Shown piece after piece: positions 34,290 through 44,992 of a stretch of 64,000 nucleotides of DNA. Each line of letters starts with the position of its first letter. The stretch's first letter is position 1. Both the position numbers and the translations under genes were made by a program. The notes beneath the pieces are model-generated. The model was not told where the DNA came from, did not search any database, and was given only the letters and a program-made list of their open reading frames with translations. Origin of the DNA: Lingula anatina (Eukaryota; Brachiopoda; Lingulata; Lingulida; Lingulidae); assembly GCF_001039355.2 (NCBI RefSeq), contig NW_019774970.1, positions 340,725 through 404,724 on the forward strand, given 5' to 3'.

Positions 34290-34443
34290 GAAAAATGTGT
34301 TGCCTAGCAACTGTTGCTAAGAAACGCACACTTCAAATTGGCACTACCCTCGTAAAAGTTTGTATTGTTGTTTTGGATACTTGTGCCAAGTTTCATGCTT
34401 TTTCCATCTTCTGAGCAATTTTTGCACCAGTCATCCAGACTAT
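34290..34443. repeat. Right inverted-repeat arm with X-box-like motifs
   Basis: GTTGCCTAGCAAC is at 34299-34311, followed by gttgctaag. The outer end at 34424-34443 inversely matches 28535-28554. Further gttgctaggga motifs occur inside at about 34109 and 34139, and agcaac/cctagcaac on the left at 28825-28860. Confidence 0.8.
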
Positions 34444-34489
34444 CAGTTTATGGTCTAAAAATGTATAGATTATCAAGCCTGACTAAATT

Positions 34490-35240
34490 AGGGACGAGGC
34501 AATTGGCAGCCATTTTGTGCCTCAAATCCAAGGTGGCCGCCATCCGCCATTTTGAAAGTGTAAATAATTTTGCTATTATATGTATATTTTTGAATCATTT
34601 GACCAACAAATATGTGCAATATATTGATTCTTATTATTTTGGGGATGCAAAAGTTATTTTTGATATTGTTTTGGTGATCGAAAGTGCTTTGAGGGGGAAA
34701 AGTCAGTATTTTAAGTGACTTCCTAGATATATAACCATGGACATTGATAACCGCATTTTTTGTCTAATACATTAATACTAAACTAAATTATGCATAAGAA
34801 ACTTTCGACATTATGGAGGCCACTGGTAGCTTTTTTGTCCCTCAAAACCAAGATGGCTGCCAGATACTATTTTGAAAGAAGACATTATTCACCATTTTGA
34901 AACTATTACACCTTCATACGCGTGTAATACATTGTTTCTTATTATTTTCTGATACATAATATATATTTGGTATTATCTGTCTCATAAAATATAAGAACAA
35001 GCTATTATAACCCTCCAAAATAAATATGGGATTCAGTCCTCACATGGGTCTACAATTAGTGGTCTAATTAGTACGTTTTTTTCCAGATCTACAAAACAAG
35101 TGTAAGTGAATTAAATTGTTGAATTTAAGCAAAATATGACATCTTTGAGGAAAATTGTTAGCCATCCTTTTGATCAAAATCAAGATGGTTGCATGCTGCT
35201 ATTTTAGAAATTTGGTATTATTTACAATTTTTGGACTGTG
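34490..35240. repeat. Three diverged tandem copies of a 325-bp unit
   Basis: The core caaatccaaggtggccgcca / caaaaccaagatggctgcca / caaaatcaagatggttgcat occurs at about 34522, 34843 and 35175 (spacing about 321 and 332). Each core is followed by attttgaaa or attttagaaa and tatta. The cores resemble AAGATGGC YY1-type sites. Confidence 0.7.
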
Positions 35241-36098
35241 TGACCTAATTACACTTGATAAACATCAAATTGGTACTAATCTGGAGACTGAAAAGTAAGT
35301 GGACTTGCATTTGAATGGTGATAATGAGTCGTCTTATCATGTTATGGAACTTTGCAAGTTGTGTGAATGTGGTATGTTAGGAACATGCAAATGGACTTTG
35401 TTTTTAACTAGCTTCAGACCTTGTCTGCGAAATCAACCAGTCCCAGAAGACAACAGCCAGTGGGAATTGAGAGCTTTGTTCAGTGTCCTATAAGGAACAT
35501 GTATTTAGAATACATTAAAATCCAGTTTCTAGAGAAACATTTAACTGAAAACTCCTGAGCCATGGTCTGTAGTCAAGGAGAAGTCCTGAATATCCCCTTC
35601 GCTGTCATCAACTCTATTACCGCCAAGTGTGTCATCGAGTGTGTGCCTGGTTTTCTAATGAAAAGAAAATCCTTCTTCATGGTGTTGATGACAGACTTTG
35701 GGTTAAATATCATTCTTGCTAAAGGTTGTGTTGTAGCTGTCACTCATGGTGGTGGTTTAAAATTCCATTTACTAAGGGGTCAAACCAACTTTTTGATCTT
35801 AATGGAAAGGTAAATGCTGGTCCCTGCCGGCAAGTCCCTACGTCAAAAGATAGTGCCGTATACTATAATGCAATTTTTTTCCAAAATGGCAATGCCCTGC
35901 TTCACCGCGTTCACGCAACAAAAGTTTTCAATAAGCAAGATGATGAGAAACTGGACTGAAATGTTTATTTTTCTGATTTGAATCCCATAAAGCCTTTCAT
36001 GAAAGTGAAAGCTGTTGATCACAGAAGACTGATGTCTAGCACTGGATAAGCTGGCGACGATGTTTTACTGAAAAAAGTATCTGCTTGACGGAGGACCA
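35241..36098. other. Stretch with eroded coding-like frames
   Basis: Plus-strand frames at 35299-35493, 35562-35813 and 35726-35959 look protein-like (SAVYYNAIFFQNGNALLHRV) and overlap in different frames, suggesting a frameshifted old gene or element. No family assignment is made. Confidence 0.35.
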
Positions 36099-36681
36099 GG
36101 CCCCGTATGCACAAAATATCTTAAGTGTATTTTTTTAAAGAATTTCCCTAAGAATTCCTTAACATAAGTGGTATGCACAAAGCAACTTAAGATGAGAATT
36201 TCCCCAAATATATCCTTAACTTTAAGGTACCTCATTGGGTCTGTTAAGTGGAAATTTTGTCCTTAGATTCAGTGACTGTACAACACAGTGGCATTCATTT
36301 CAAAGCTGTGCAGCAACATTATTTCTCTATGGCTCTTATTATTGCTGTTTATCGTAAAGAAGTGGATGAACTGGAAAGGGCAGTTGCAAGACCAAGAATA
36401 TGTCGGGACCGCGAAAATCCTTTGGATTTTTACCCAGATCATGAGATTTACCAGCGATTTCGTTTTGATAGAGCGGGGGTACTTTTCATTACGGATCTTA
36501 TGGCAGTTACATTTGTAATTTGTTGTTCTGTTAAGGGATATCTAAAGTGAACATTTTTGAGTGGGCACCTTTTATGACATGTTGCTTATGAAATTCCCGA
36601 AAACCACCTGATAACACGGAATCTCACGCATCAGTGCTTATGCAATTAACATGGGTATTTAATATGTGCATACGTGGGGTC
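36099..36681. mobile_element. Short PIF/Harbinger element with ggccccgtatgcacaaa ends
   Basis: The left end ggccccgtatgcacaaa (36099-36115) is matched inversely by tgtgcatacgtggggtc (36665-36681). The same end sequence partly recurs internally (gtatgcacaaagcaacttaag at 36172). It encloses a fragment of Harbinger transposase, so it is an internally deleted derivative. Confidence 0.65.
36248..36550 (+). pseudogene. HARBI1-like transposase N-terminal fragment
   Basis: The likely start is the internal Met at 36329. RPRICRDRENPLDFY, then HEIYQRFRFDRAGVLFITDL matches the start of PIF/Harbinger (HARBI1-like) transposases, where an arginine-rich R.RDR.NP is followed by a YRF helix. The catalytic DDE part is missing; the frame leaves homology after residue 87 and stops at 36548. 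Confidence 0.75.
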
Positions 36682-37954
36682 AATAGTGAAATTAATAATT
36701 AAAATTACTATTAATATTATGAATTACATGCCACAATTTTTCATCACAGATAACACTTAAAATATGTAAGTCGATGACATGTAAATGACCATAGTCATTA
36801 AATAAGTATATGCTGGGCTTATTTCTTTTTAAGGCCCATGGAAAAATGTGACCTTTATCATCCCCGGCCGCATTCCTTTTTCTGCTCACATAAAAAAAAA
36901 TTATAATGTAATTTTTCCCCCATCAAATGTGCACCTCATGCAAAAAAAAGACAGACTCTCCCTGTACTAAGAGTGTCTTTCACTGCAATTTATGTTACTA
37001 CTAGCTTTGCTCATGGCACGTTCCATGTTTTAGTGTAGGTAATGACGGTCCGGAGGGCATCGTTGGTTAAATTCAGTGTGTTTTTGTATGAGCAAAAAAT
37101 GCGCCCTACTGAATCACTTCTTGTAGGTGACAGTAAACTAATATTTTTTATGGGACCTTTTTACAGAATTATCGCCTATAGGGGAGATGGGTGCACATGT
37201 ATCAGCCAATAGAGATAAATCATTTTGATTAAATTGTAATTACAGCTAGGCCAATAAGACCGTTCACAGTAGGTCACGGTCAGTGCGACCGTGACTCCTG
37301 ATAACCCCGGCGTGGATAATAACAGGGCAAATAGCGACCGTTTAAGCTGTTAAGTTATCAATCGTAACCATCTCGGACTCCCCGCTGTCTACATCGTGTC
37401 CCGTCAAGCAGCCTGTGCAATCATACGCCCCGCTAGTTCCAAGCATTGTTCTGGTGTAGAATGGCACGTGCCCTTTGTTAAGACATGGAAGACTAAATGT
37501 TGGGTTTAACCATGGTTCAAGCACTGACGATATTTCTGTTTATTCACCGCATTCCAAACTTCGTAGACATTTTCAAAAATAGAACTTTGTAATTGAATGA
37601 AATATATTTAATTTACCGAAGTTGCCCTTTCATCTTAATTTTGGCTTACTTAGGTGAAACGATAAGAGTCACGATAACATGCTCAAGCCAATTGAAAAAG
37701 TGAAGTATGAATATGGCAGAATTATGCGGTGATTGTCTTTTTCAATGAAGTGGAATGTGACCTACATGTATATATAATGAAACAAATTATTGCAGTCAAT
37801 GAATAGTCGGTTTATTCACAATTAACACGGAACGTCCATACAGTAAACTACAACAATTTTATAAAAAATAAATTTTAAAAATGGCAAATTAATAAAATGG
37901 CTCTTACGAACAGTCATTTAATTGAAAAAGTGCATTCTCCTGATAATCATTAAT
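36682..37954. other. Unassigned stretch
   Basis: Includes one minus frame of 60 codons (37342-37524, Cys-containing, LTGHDVDSGESEMVT) that is coding-like in composition, but no domain or splice support was found. Confidence 0.35.
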
Positions 37955-38173
37955 CTAATATCCGGATGCACGGCCTTCCCTTTTCAACACCTCCGGAATA
38001 ACTTTGTTTATGTGGTTTATGTACTTTATACATTCCTCAGTTGTGACCGTCTTCCAGAATTCCTGCATCCCACTTATAAGTTCATCTTTTGTTTTTGGCT
38101 TAGTGTATTTTCTTAAAGGTATACTGTGATGAAAAAACGGGTTAAAACTATCCATTAGGTGCCCAAAAGTCAT
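37955..38173 (-). pseudogene. Tc1/mariner transposase C-terminal fragment
   Basis: KPKTKDELISGMQEFWKTV, then INHINKVIPEVLKREG and a stop match the end of Tc1-type DD34E/D transposases (K..eL...i...W..i........i..mp.....vi...G). The DDE core upstream is absent: the frame loses homology beyond about 38115. It is a relic of a family different from the element at 44993. Confidence 0.75.
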
Positions 38174-38365
38174 TTCTGAGTAATGAAAATAAAGTTCTTA
38201 CGTTTATTTAGTTTTTAAAGCCGATTTTATGCAGGTGTGAATGTANGGAGGGGGGGGAGGAGAGAGGGGGCAGGCGAGGGCTCCACTGCTTCCAGCGTCT
38301 CATTGCAGTTTGCAACAGATGACAGCATGTCTGGAATGTTACCCCCTGATATGTACGGGGTGTAG

Positions 38366-38689
38366 ACGTTTTCACCTCTCTGGGGAGGAAACAGCAGTGA
38401 AAGCCAGAATATAAACGACATCTTACTGCCAGATCCTTCTGAACCCCACCCAAAAAGATATAAAGAACAGCAAAACGGGGCAATTTCAATACCTGAAGAT
38501 GCTAACAAATTTGACCTCCTCAAGGCAGAGGATACAGTTCAGATGCTCTATGTGGCGCTGAAAACTATAATACGAACAATATATTTTACTAACAGACCCT
38601 TCTCCTCCCTAACCACGAAAGATATCACAAAAATGATAAATTTGTCCTCGTCTGCTACTCTACGGGCGAAGAAAAACAGAGCAACAATT
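38366..38689 (+). CDS. Penultimate exon of an unrecognised spliced gene
   Basis: The plus frame is open for 108 codons (PLWGGNSSESQNINDILL..., VQMLYVALKTIIRTIYFTNR) and ends at a phase-0 donor att|gtaagg. The same frame continues upstream (DDSMSGMLPPDMYGV) through one TAG at 38363-38365, so either an acceptor (gtgtag) lies there or the gene carries a nonsense mutation. A single N and a G run lie at 38246. There is no internal Met at the left, which fits an internal exon. No domain is recognised. Confidence 0.5.
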
Positions 38690-38815
38690 GTAAGGGGGTA
38701 ATATTAACTATGGTGCGCCCTCGGCTGACTGCAATTTAGCGTGAACCCCCAGGGAGTTAGGTCGATCTAAACCTAAATCTCTGGATCGATCTTAATCTCT
38801 GGGAATGCACCCTTA
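38690..38815. mobile_element. MITE-like repeat, copy 2 (inverse of 15046-15262)
   Basis: gtaagggggtaat, gcgtgaaccccc and aatctctgggaat match the minus strand of 15046-15140. The copy begins exactly at the predicted splice donor of the adjacent exon. Confidence 0.6.
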
Positions 38816-38895
38816 GTGAAGTGGTCGTGATTGTAAACGAAAACATCTAACTCATAATTGCTGATATGTATTTATTTATTTATATTTATTTTCAG

Positions 38896-38970
38896 TTAGA
38901 AGATGACACCCTCATCACCTCCCATGGTCCAGGAACTGAAGCATCAGTGGCAAAAACAAATGATTTTTGA
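38896..38970 (+). CDS. Terminal exon of the same unrecognised gene
   Basis: A strong acceptor (tttatttatatttattttcag) is followed by a phase-0 frame of 24 codons, LEDDTLITSHGPGTEASVAK, then TNDF and TGA at 38968. It joins the donor at 38690 in frame. The intron is 206 bp and consists largely of a MITE copy. Confidence 0.5.
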   Translation, partial: LEDDTLITSHGPGTEASVAKTNDF

Positions 38971-39834
38971 CGTTGTGAATTATGAGGGTATTTCGCCAAA
39001 GCAATGAAATCGTGCTTTGTTTTGTTTTGTGTTTCTTTTATCAGAAGTTAAACATAATTTTTGAGTAAAATATCACTATACTAAAGGATAATGGGGTACA
39101 AACGTTTCATCATGCATGTGTTTCATGTGTAGTTGACAGATTTCCATAGAAAATCGCCATGATGGTTATGGGATTATTGCATGTGGACGTACATGGCTTT
39201 GGCAAAGTTTGTTGGAAAATTTTATTTTATTCTCAAGTGTATGTTTTAAATATATGCCGAGAAGAGACGTCAATATAGCAGTATAACCTATACACATGGC
39301 CGGCACCTGTAAATATTTATAGTTTAGCTTTTATGTATTTTGTATTAACCATACGATATTTATATGACGTCTACGTAATGATCACGGCAATTTTGCATAT
39401 GACATAGTTGTACTAAAGAAAGTTGTAGTAAAATGTGGTATGTGGAAAAACTATATAACAGATTTTTTTCATTGCATTTGTAATGGTAATGAGATGGCGT
39501 TTTGTATAGTTGTCTTGAATTGAACAGACTTTCTTTATTACTGGCTGTAAGATTCTTTTTCTAAAAGGGCTTTTTTTTTGAGGGGTGGGGCGGGCCTCGA
39601 ATTTCGACGGCGCTACTTTGTACCGTGGACTTCAAGAATAGTCAAAAATCACCGCCATGATCATTCGTCGGGTAAAAGGGCATCGCGTGATTTTTTGAGC
39701 CAATAATGGTAATATTACATATACACTTCAGTTTACAATTATGTTTGTGTTCAATACGGACAAGTCAGTCGGAACGTTTTTCGGTCGCGGCACTAGTACA
39801 TGTACTTTGATGTACTAAAGCTAAGGTCCTGTGT
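38971..39834. other. Unassigned AT-rich stretch
   Basis: Nothing recognised. It may include the 3' UTR of the preceding gene. Confidence 0.4.
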
Positions 39835-40204
39835 AGAGATTTGGAGCCTTACAAGTCCACGGTGGATCCCAGTAGATCGATTTTTCTTCCAATTAAACCA
39901 CACGCACCGTCACTGTACTCCTAGAAGCATGTCTACATAAAAATCATCATGTTGAACCTCTTACTTCTATAACATCCCCTTGATGGATATTCTGAATAGG
40001 ATTAAGCCTTGTAAATATAGTATATAGCACACGAATTTGGAACCATTCCCTTTTCATTTTAGAGGTCAAATTGTTCTCTGCAAAACTCCACGTGCGGTTG
40101 ATATTCACATTGCAGTTAGAACACAACTATAATAAATCATTAACAGGTGGGTGAGTAACACGTAGTGTTGCCTTATAGAGCTTAATTTGCACTAGATAAG
40201 CTGG

Positions 40205-40340
40205 CTATCCAAATTGGCTGAGTGGATAGATTTTTACGCTCGTTTAGATGGCCTACTGACTAGCATGCTGAAATCAGAAGCAAACGGTCCTGCTTTCGAT
40301 CCCGTGTCTAGAAAAACCGAAACCGATCCAACGAAAAAAA
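40205..40340 (+). repeat. Possible tRNA-derived SINE
   Basis: TGGCTGAGTGG (40215-40225) fits the pol III A box and gctttcgatccc (40292-40303) is close to a B box, followed by an A-rich end. The spacing of about 75 bp is longer than in a normal tRNA gene and no cloverleaf was found. The other copy (A box at 55266-55276) has a G run where the B box should be. Confidence 0.4.
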
Positions 40341-41851
40341 CAATATTGACTGATTGCGAGGGCAATATGATCTCACATTGACCTGCACTTGACGCTCCCG
40401 ACCAATCAGTGGGCCTCAAAATATGTGATTATGTTACAATATAAAATCATTTCTCACTCCCAGGTTTGACTGCATTGATACTTTATTATATCATCTATCA
40501 TTCCCAGGTCTGTCTGCACTGATACATTATTAAACCATTTATTACCCCCAGTTCGGAATGCACTGGTTACTTATTAAATCACTTTTTTTTAGATGTACAT
40601 ACTACAAATGATAATGATGAGCAGCCATAGAGTTACGTATTAAAACCACACCATACTGCAGTTGCTGTTTGTCTTTAAACTGATTGACCAAGTATTTAAA
40701 TATTACCGGGAAAATATGCTGTTACTTTCTACATTTCACACTTATTACAAAAAAATGTGTTTACACCATACAGGTATGTGTTGAATAACTCGCTATTTAT
40801 TTTTTCTTCATAGCACTATTCCAACACGTGGGATCTTTTATGATCTTTTATGACAAAAATATTGGAAATTTTTATAAGACTTCTTATGTTAATCTTCACA
40901 ACTAGAATTTTTGTTCCACAAAACTTCAATTTTCAACAATAACTAAAAAATCCATCATTACCTTCAAGTCTAATGTCTGTATAAGCAATAATCAGAATTA
41001 TGTGCAGATGAAAACTCAAAAAACGCTTAATTTTGATTCTTCAGTTTCTTCAAAAAATGTGTGTTAATGTGTGTTAACGGCTAATTATAAAAAGTTTCAA
41101 AATACTGAACCTACATAATATGTCAAACACGTGATCAATAACGTTGTTTTTTAAATGTACAAAAAGCAAGTTATTTAACGACCATATACATGTATTACAC
41201 CCATCCAACTTGCACACACATCGTGATATACAGATGTACACTTTATTTTTCAAAAAGACACTAAATTTCATAAACTGCTGTATGTCAATAAATCAGCTAT
41301 CCAATTCCTTAATAAAAATACATCTTATTCACCGATATACATGTACATTTAAGTACATAATATTTTCACATACACATAGACACTGCACGTGTGTGTATTA
41401 TGTAAATATATGTGAAATGAGAAAAAATATTAGATGAAATAAAGTACTACAACAGGTATCTTGACATGGTGTGATCCATAGTAATACGGTATATACAGAT
41501 GCTTATTGACAGGAAAAACAGTGTAACAATTATTTACAATTGTATCAAGTTTTATATTACACAATGATTTACCAGTAGTTGTTATAGGCTGACAATAAGA
41601 TATAATGTAACAATCCAGCTGATTCCTCTTCATATTTTCCACACTATCAGTGTCTGGGTAACATTTCATAAATTTTGAATTTTAAAATACTGCTAGACCA
41701 AGGCATGGTTTAGTACTACAGCAATCACATCATGAAAAAAACATCAATTTTGGTTAACACGAGATTGACACTTTACCCACGGTGCCTGTTTATAGTTTCA
41801 GTTGATTGGTATTTTGATATCATGTAACTCGTGCTCCTCCTTACTTTCCCA
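40341..41851. other. 3' flank of NLR gene A
   Basis: Non-coding and collinear with 55765-57383. Several AATAAA signals occur on the minus strand; the true polyadenylation site cannot be chosen by eye. Confidence 0.5.
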
Positions 41852-44770
41852 TTATAGTAGCACTTTACACTTAAGACTGCCGTCTGGCTGTGGGAGGCTT
41901 TCTTTAAGGTCATTACCCCAAAGATACCAATATGATACATGCTGATAAGAGCGGACAATGGCTTCTATCAGCTCACTGAGGCCGTCAACTCTGCCTAGGT
42001 CATTACAGGTCATGGCAATCTCCATTCCAGTCTGCTGTGACACTGTACTGAGAGATTGTACCAATGCTATCAGTGGACTGGTGATACCGTGGTACTCACC
42101 CAAGTAATTTTGGGTGAATGAGAAGTACTTCAGCTTAGTGGTGTGTATCACACCTTGGCTCAGTTCACGCACGGCTTCACAGACATCCTGACATCTGACA
42201 TAGTCTGTGTTATCTTCACCCCTAGGACATGTACACCTGATAGGCCCACACCTGGGTCCCCACTTGAATACACGGACCAGTCCCAGATGTTCCAGGCCTG
42301 GCACATGGTGTAGGTTCCTCCCCAGAAGTTGTACAACCACGGGACCAAGAGAGGTAAATGAAATATCTATATGAGTCAAATCATGACTGATAGTCGGTAG
42401 TGCCCCTAGTAGAGGAGGGAAGTCTTTTGATATTTCATCTCCTACATTTTTAACATTACCTTTCACAGCAATGTACTTCAAGTGCTGCATCTGTTGGATC
42501 ACCTGGCAGTCTTGATCATTTATGTATTTGACATCCAGATGTAACAGTTTCCCAGGGTTTGATATTAATGATAGTGCACCTCTACAATCTTTGTCTATTT
42601 TAAGTGTTTGAAGATTGGGAGCTTTAGATAAAACATGATTTAAGACACATCTGCAATCATCACAAGTGTGAATTTCACTCTCCCAAAATACCGCTACTAG
42701 TTCATGGAACATGTCACACTCACTGAGTAAAGATAATGTTTTGTGATGTGTTTCACAACTATCATTACGTGACCCAAAATCAAAGATGACGGCATTCAAA
42801 CCAGAACATACCTGTGGACTGCACATACTGTACCGCAAGACCTGCTTGAATATGGGATCAGAGTGCTGAAATGATCTAGGTATGTTAAGTGCCGTGTACA
42901 TAGAGAAAAGCTCAGGCGGCAGCACTGTTTCCTGGGGACAATGGGCGTACCAGCGTTCTAGGAGGAGAACATTACACAAATGGCTGAACCTGCTATCAAA
43001 GTAATAGTCCATGCTAACAGATTCATAATTTTGTTTTAAAACTTCGCTATGAAGAGATTTGGCTCTACGTAGCACTTTGGCAGTTGCTTTCCTAGATAAC
43101 CCACACAAGAAGCGCAGCACAAAGTCCATGTCATAGAGTTTGTCAAAGGTGTCTAAGTTTTCGAATAACTGATCTAAAATGTTACTATCATTTTCGTCTA
43201 ATTTCCTCGCCAGGTATTTTGCTGCAAAAAACTCCTGGATGGTTTTGTGTGGAAAAGTTACCTCGTGTTTAACATCAAGGTTACTGTGTACCTTACATTT
43301 GCTAAGGAGACCTAAACTGTACAATTCGCTGATATTTGGGATTGTCTTCAAGTCCTTTTCATTAAATATGAGACCCCCATCTGGTTTCACCAGCCCATCG
43401 TTAGCCAGCTTACCAAGACTGATAAATGTTTCTTCGAATTTTCTAGTAGGTTCTTCTGTTTCATCCTGTGTCCTGATGTCGTATTTTCGTCTAAAAAGGA
43501 ACTGTATTAGTTTACTGTAAAGCAGTGTATATGAAGCTGGGAGGGATTTTGTCTTGGCATCACTTTCCTGACCCTGTCCCCACATGAGACAAACAAACAA
43601 TAAAAGTATCGGGATCTTCACCAGAGACATCAGCATCTTTTCCTGAATGTAGCCTACGAGACCGTTCCCTATGGACACTAACTTCTTATGATAATCAGCC
43701 AAGGTATATATTCTTGACCCCAGACTCTTTGAATAAACTGACTTCAGTTCTAAGCATTCATCATATGTTTGTTTATCATTAAAGAATTTAGCAACATATT
43801 CAGCTATGTTGTCCTCTGTCAGCCCAGTAATTTCATACACACCGTCCATTATTCGTCTGTTTATCAGTTCTTCTGCCTTCCATGGTCGTGTAGTGATGAC
43901 GGTACACACATCCGGGTATCGTCTACGGTAAATGATGTCTGTGATTTCTTTGGAAGTGTTAATATCATATTCATCATAACCATCGAAGACCAAAAGAACA
44001 TGATCAGTATCATAGTCTAGAGCTTGCATGACTTCTTCTGTCACTGCTTTCCTATTTTCTGCAGAACAAGTGATTTGCGTTTCAGTTGCTTCCTTCAGTG
44101 TTTGACCAGGCTGAATGCTGCGTAGATTTACAGTTAAAAGAAGTTTAAATTGCGAAAGTACTTCATCACTTTTCCCTAAACCCAGTGTGTCATTTGCCCA
44201 GTCTGTTGCCATTTTCTGTGTGAATGTGGTCTTGCCGATGCCTGCTTTTCCTCTGACCAATATTCTCTTTGGTGTCTTCCCTTGTTCGGTATCTTTAAAT
44301 ATTGATGTATAGCTCTGGATTGGAACAGAACTAGTACGTGCTGGTTTTCTTTCCTCTTGTACCCACTGCAGGTTAACATAGACGTCATCTAAGTGAATTG
44401 TGTCGTCGGGGTCCCAGGGAAGACGCTGTATTTGACTCAAGTATTTAATGTAGAAAGACGCTATTTGGTTTTTACTACTGCAACCAGTCGCTTTTTCTGC
44501 TAACAAATCTGCAAGTTCTTTCTCATTGTGTTTTCTCAAAACGTCAACAAATGTTTTAAATGCACGAGGACCACATTTTGGTAGAATACATAGAAATTCA
44601 TTAGCTTTACTTTCCAGTATTTCTTTAGCCATTACCTTTTCTGCATTGCCTTTACTGAATATTTTCGTGGCTACCATGTCCCAAATGATGTCCTCAACTC
44701 GGAGATTTTCTACAAGGATTTGCCTCATTTTCACCAACAGGTATTTGTGTGTTGGACTCATTACAGGTGC
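41852..44770 (-). CDS. NLR gene A, main exon: CARD, NACHT ATPase, leucine-rich C-terminus
   Basis: It encodes a cytosolic NOD-like receptor of about 970 residues. The acceptor ccattttccag places the exon start at 44770 (APVMSPTHK); the Met eight codons upstream (44794) lies in the intron side. Counting from that Met: CARD about 17-102 (LVENLRVEDII, LPKCGPRAFKTF), Walker A GKAGIGKTT at 182-190, Walker B HVLLVFDGYDEYD at 265-277, ITTRPW at 300, winged-helix FPHKTIQEFFAAKYLA at 514-529, and leucine-rich repeats from about 735 to the end. A Cys-rich insert (CGPIRCTCPRGEDN) sits in the repeats. CARD links to downstream signalling, NACHT drives ATP-dependent assembly. Not broken. It is about 75-80% alike by eye to gene B in CARD-NACHT. 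Confidence 0.9.
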   Translation of the reverse strand, partial: APVMSPTHKYLLVKMRQILVENLRVEDIIWDMVATKIFSKGNAEKVMAKEILESKANEFLCILPKCGPRAFKTFVDVLRKHNEKELADLLAEKATGCSSKNQIASFYIKYLSQIQRLPWDPDDTIHLDDVYVNLQWVQEERKPARTSSVPIQSYTSIFKDTEQGKTPKRILVRGKAGIGKTTFTQKMATDWANDTLGLGKSDEVLSQFKLLLTVNLRSIQPGQTLKEATETQITCSAENRKAVTEEVMQALDYDTDHVLLVFDGYDEYDINTSKEITDIIYRRRYPDVCTVITTRPWKAEELINRRIMDGVYEITGLTEDNIAEYVAKFFNDKQTYDECLELKSVYSKSLGSRIYTLADYHKKLVSIGNGLVGYIQEKMLMSLVKIPILLLFVCLMWGQGQESDAKTKSLPASYTLLYSKLIQFLFRRKYDIRTQDETEEPTRKFEETFISLGKLANDGLVKPDGGLIFNEKDLKTIPNISELYSLGLLSKCKVHSNLDVKHEVTFPHKTIQEFFAAKYLARKLDENDSNILDQLFENLDTFDKLYDMDFVLRFLCGLSRKATAKVLRRAKSLHSEVLKQNYESVSMDYYFDSRFSHLCNVLLLERWYAHCPQETVLPPELFSMYTALNIPRSFQHSDPIFKQVLRYSMCSPQVCSGLNAVIFDFGSRNDSCETHHKTLSLLSECDMFHELVAVFWESEIHTCDDCRCVLNHVLSKAPNLQTLKIDKDCRGALSLISNPGKLLHLDVKYINDQDCQVIQQMQHLKYIAVKGNVKNVGDEISKDFPPLLGALPTISHDLTHIDISFTSLGPVVVQLLGRNLHHVPGLEHLGLVRVFKWGPRCGPIRCTCPRGEDNTDYVRCQDVCEAVRELSQGVIHTTKLKYFSFTQNYLGEYHGITSPLIALVQSLSTVSQQTGMEIAMTCNDLGRVDGLSELIEAIVRSYQHVSYWYLWGNDLKESLPQPDGSLKCKVLL

Positions 44771-44992
44771 CTGGAAAATGGGGAATAATTTCAACCTTTA
44801 TTAAGATTATATTTGGTATTAAAACGTGGTGTAACCAGTAACTATAATTATTGCATTATATAATAAGCCCATTATTAGTATAGACTGGCGGAAAGATCAA
44901 GTACTAAGTGCATGCAGTGTTAAAATAGTCACGCAGGGTCTGCAGAAATACAGGGTACGGCCCTCACACTACTAACAGACTCTGCATTTATA

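Larger units (their letters stand above)
28535..34443 (-). mobile_element. 5.9-kb inverted-repeat-bounded unit encoding an XPG-like nuclease
   Basis: Diverged inverted repeats of about 150 bp (28535-28690 and 34290-34443) flank one intron-less coding unit (29089-33649, minus). Both arms begin atagtctggatgactggtgc and both carry GTTGCCTAGCAAC. This is the layout of a DNA-mediated mobile element or a domesticated derivative. No DDE transposase, RT or integrase motif was recognised, so the nuclease-like domain may be the mobility enzyme. Exact ends and target-site duplications are not resolved. Confidence 0.55.

Noticed and set aside
38208-38523. Minus-strand frames of 93-98 codons
   Set aside because: They are opposite to the better supported plus-strand exon with splice sites and cross an N and a G run.
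40205-40340. Functional tRNA gene
   Set aside because: A and B boxes are too far apart and the acceptor and anticodon stems do not pair; at most a tRNA-derived SINE.
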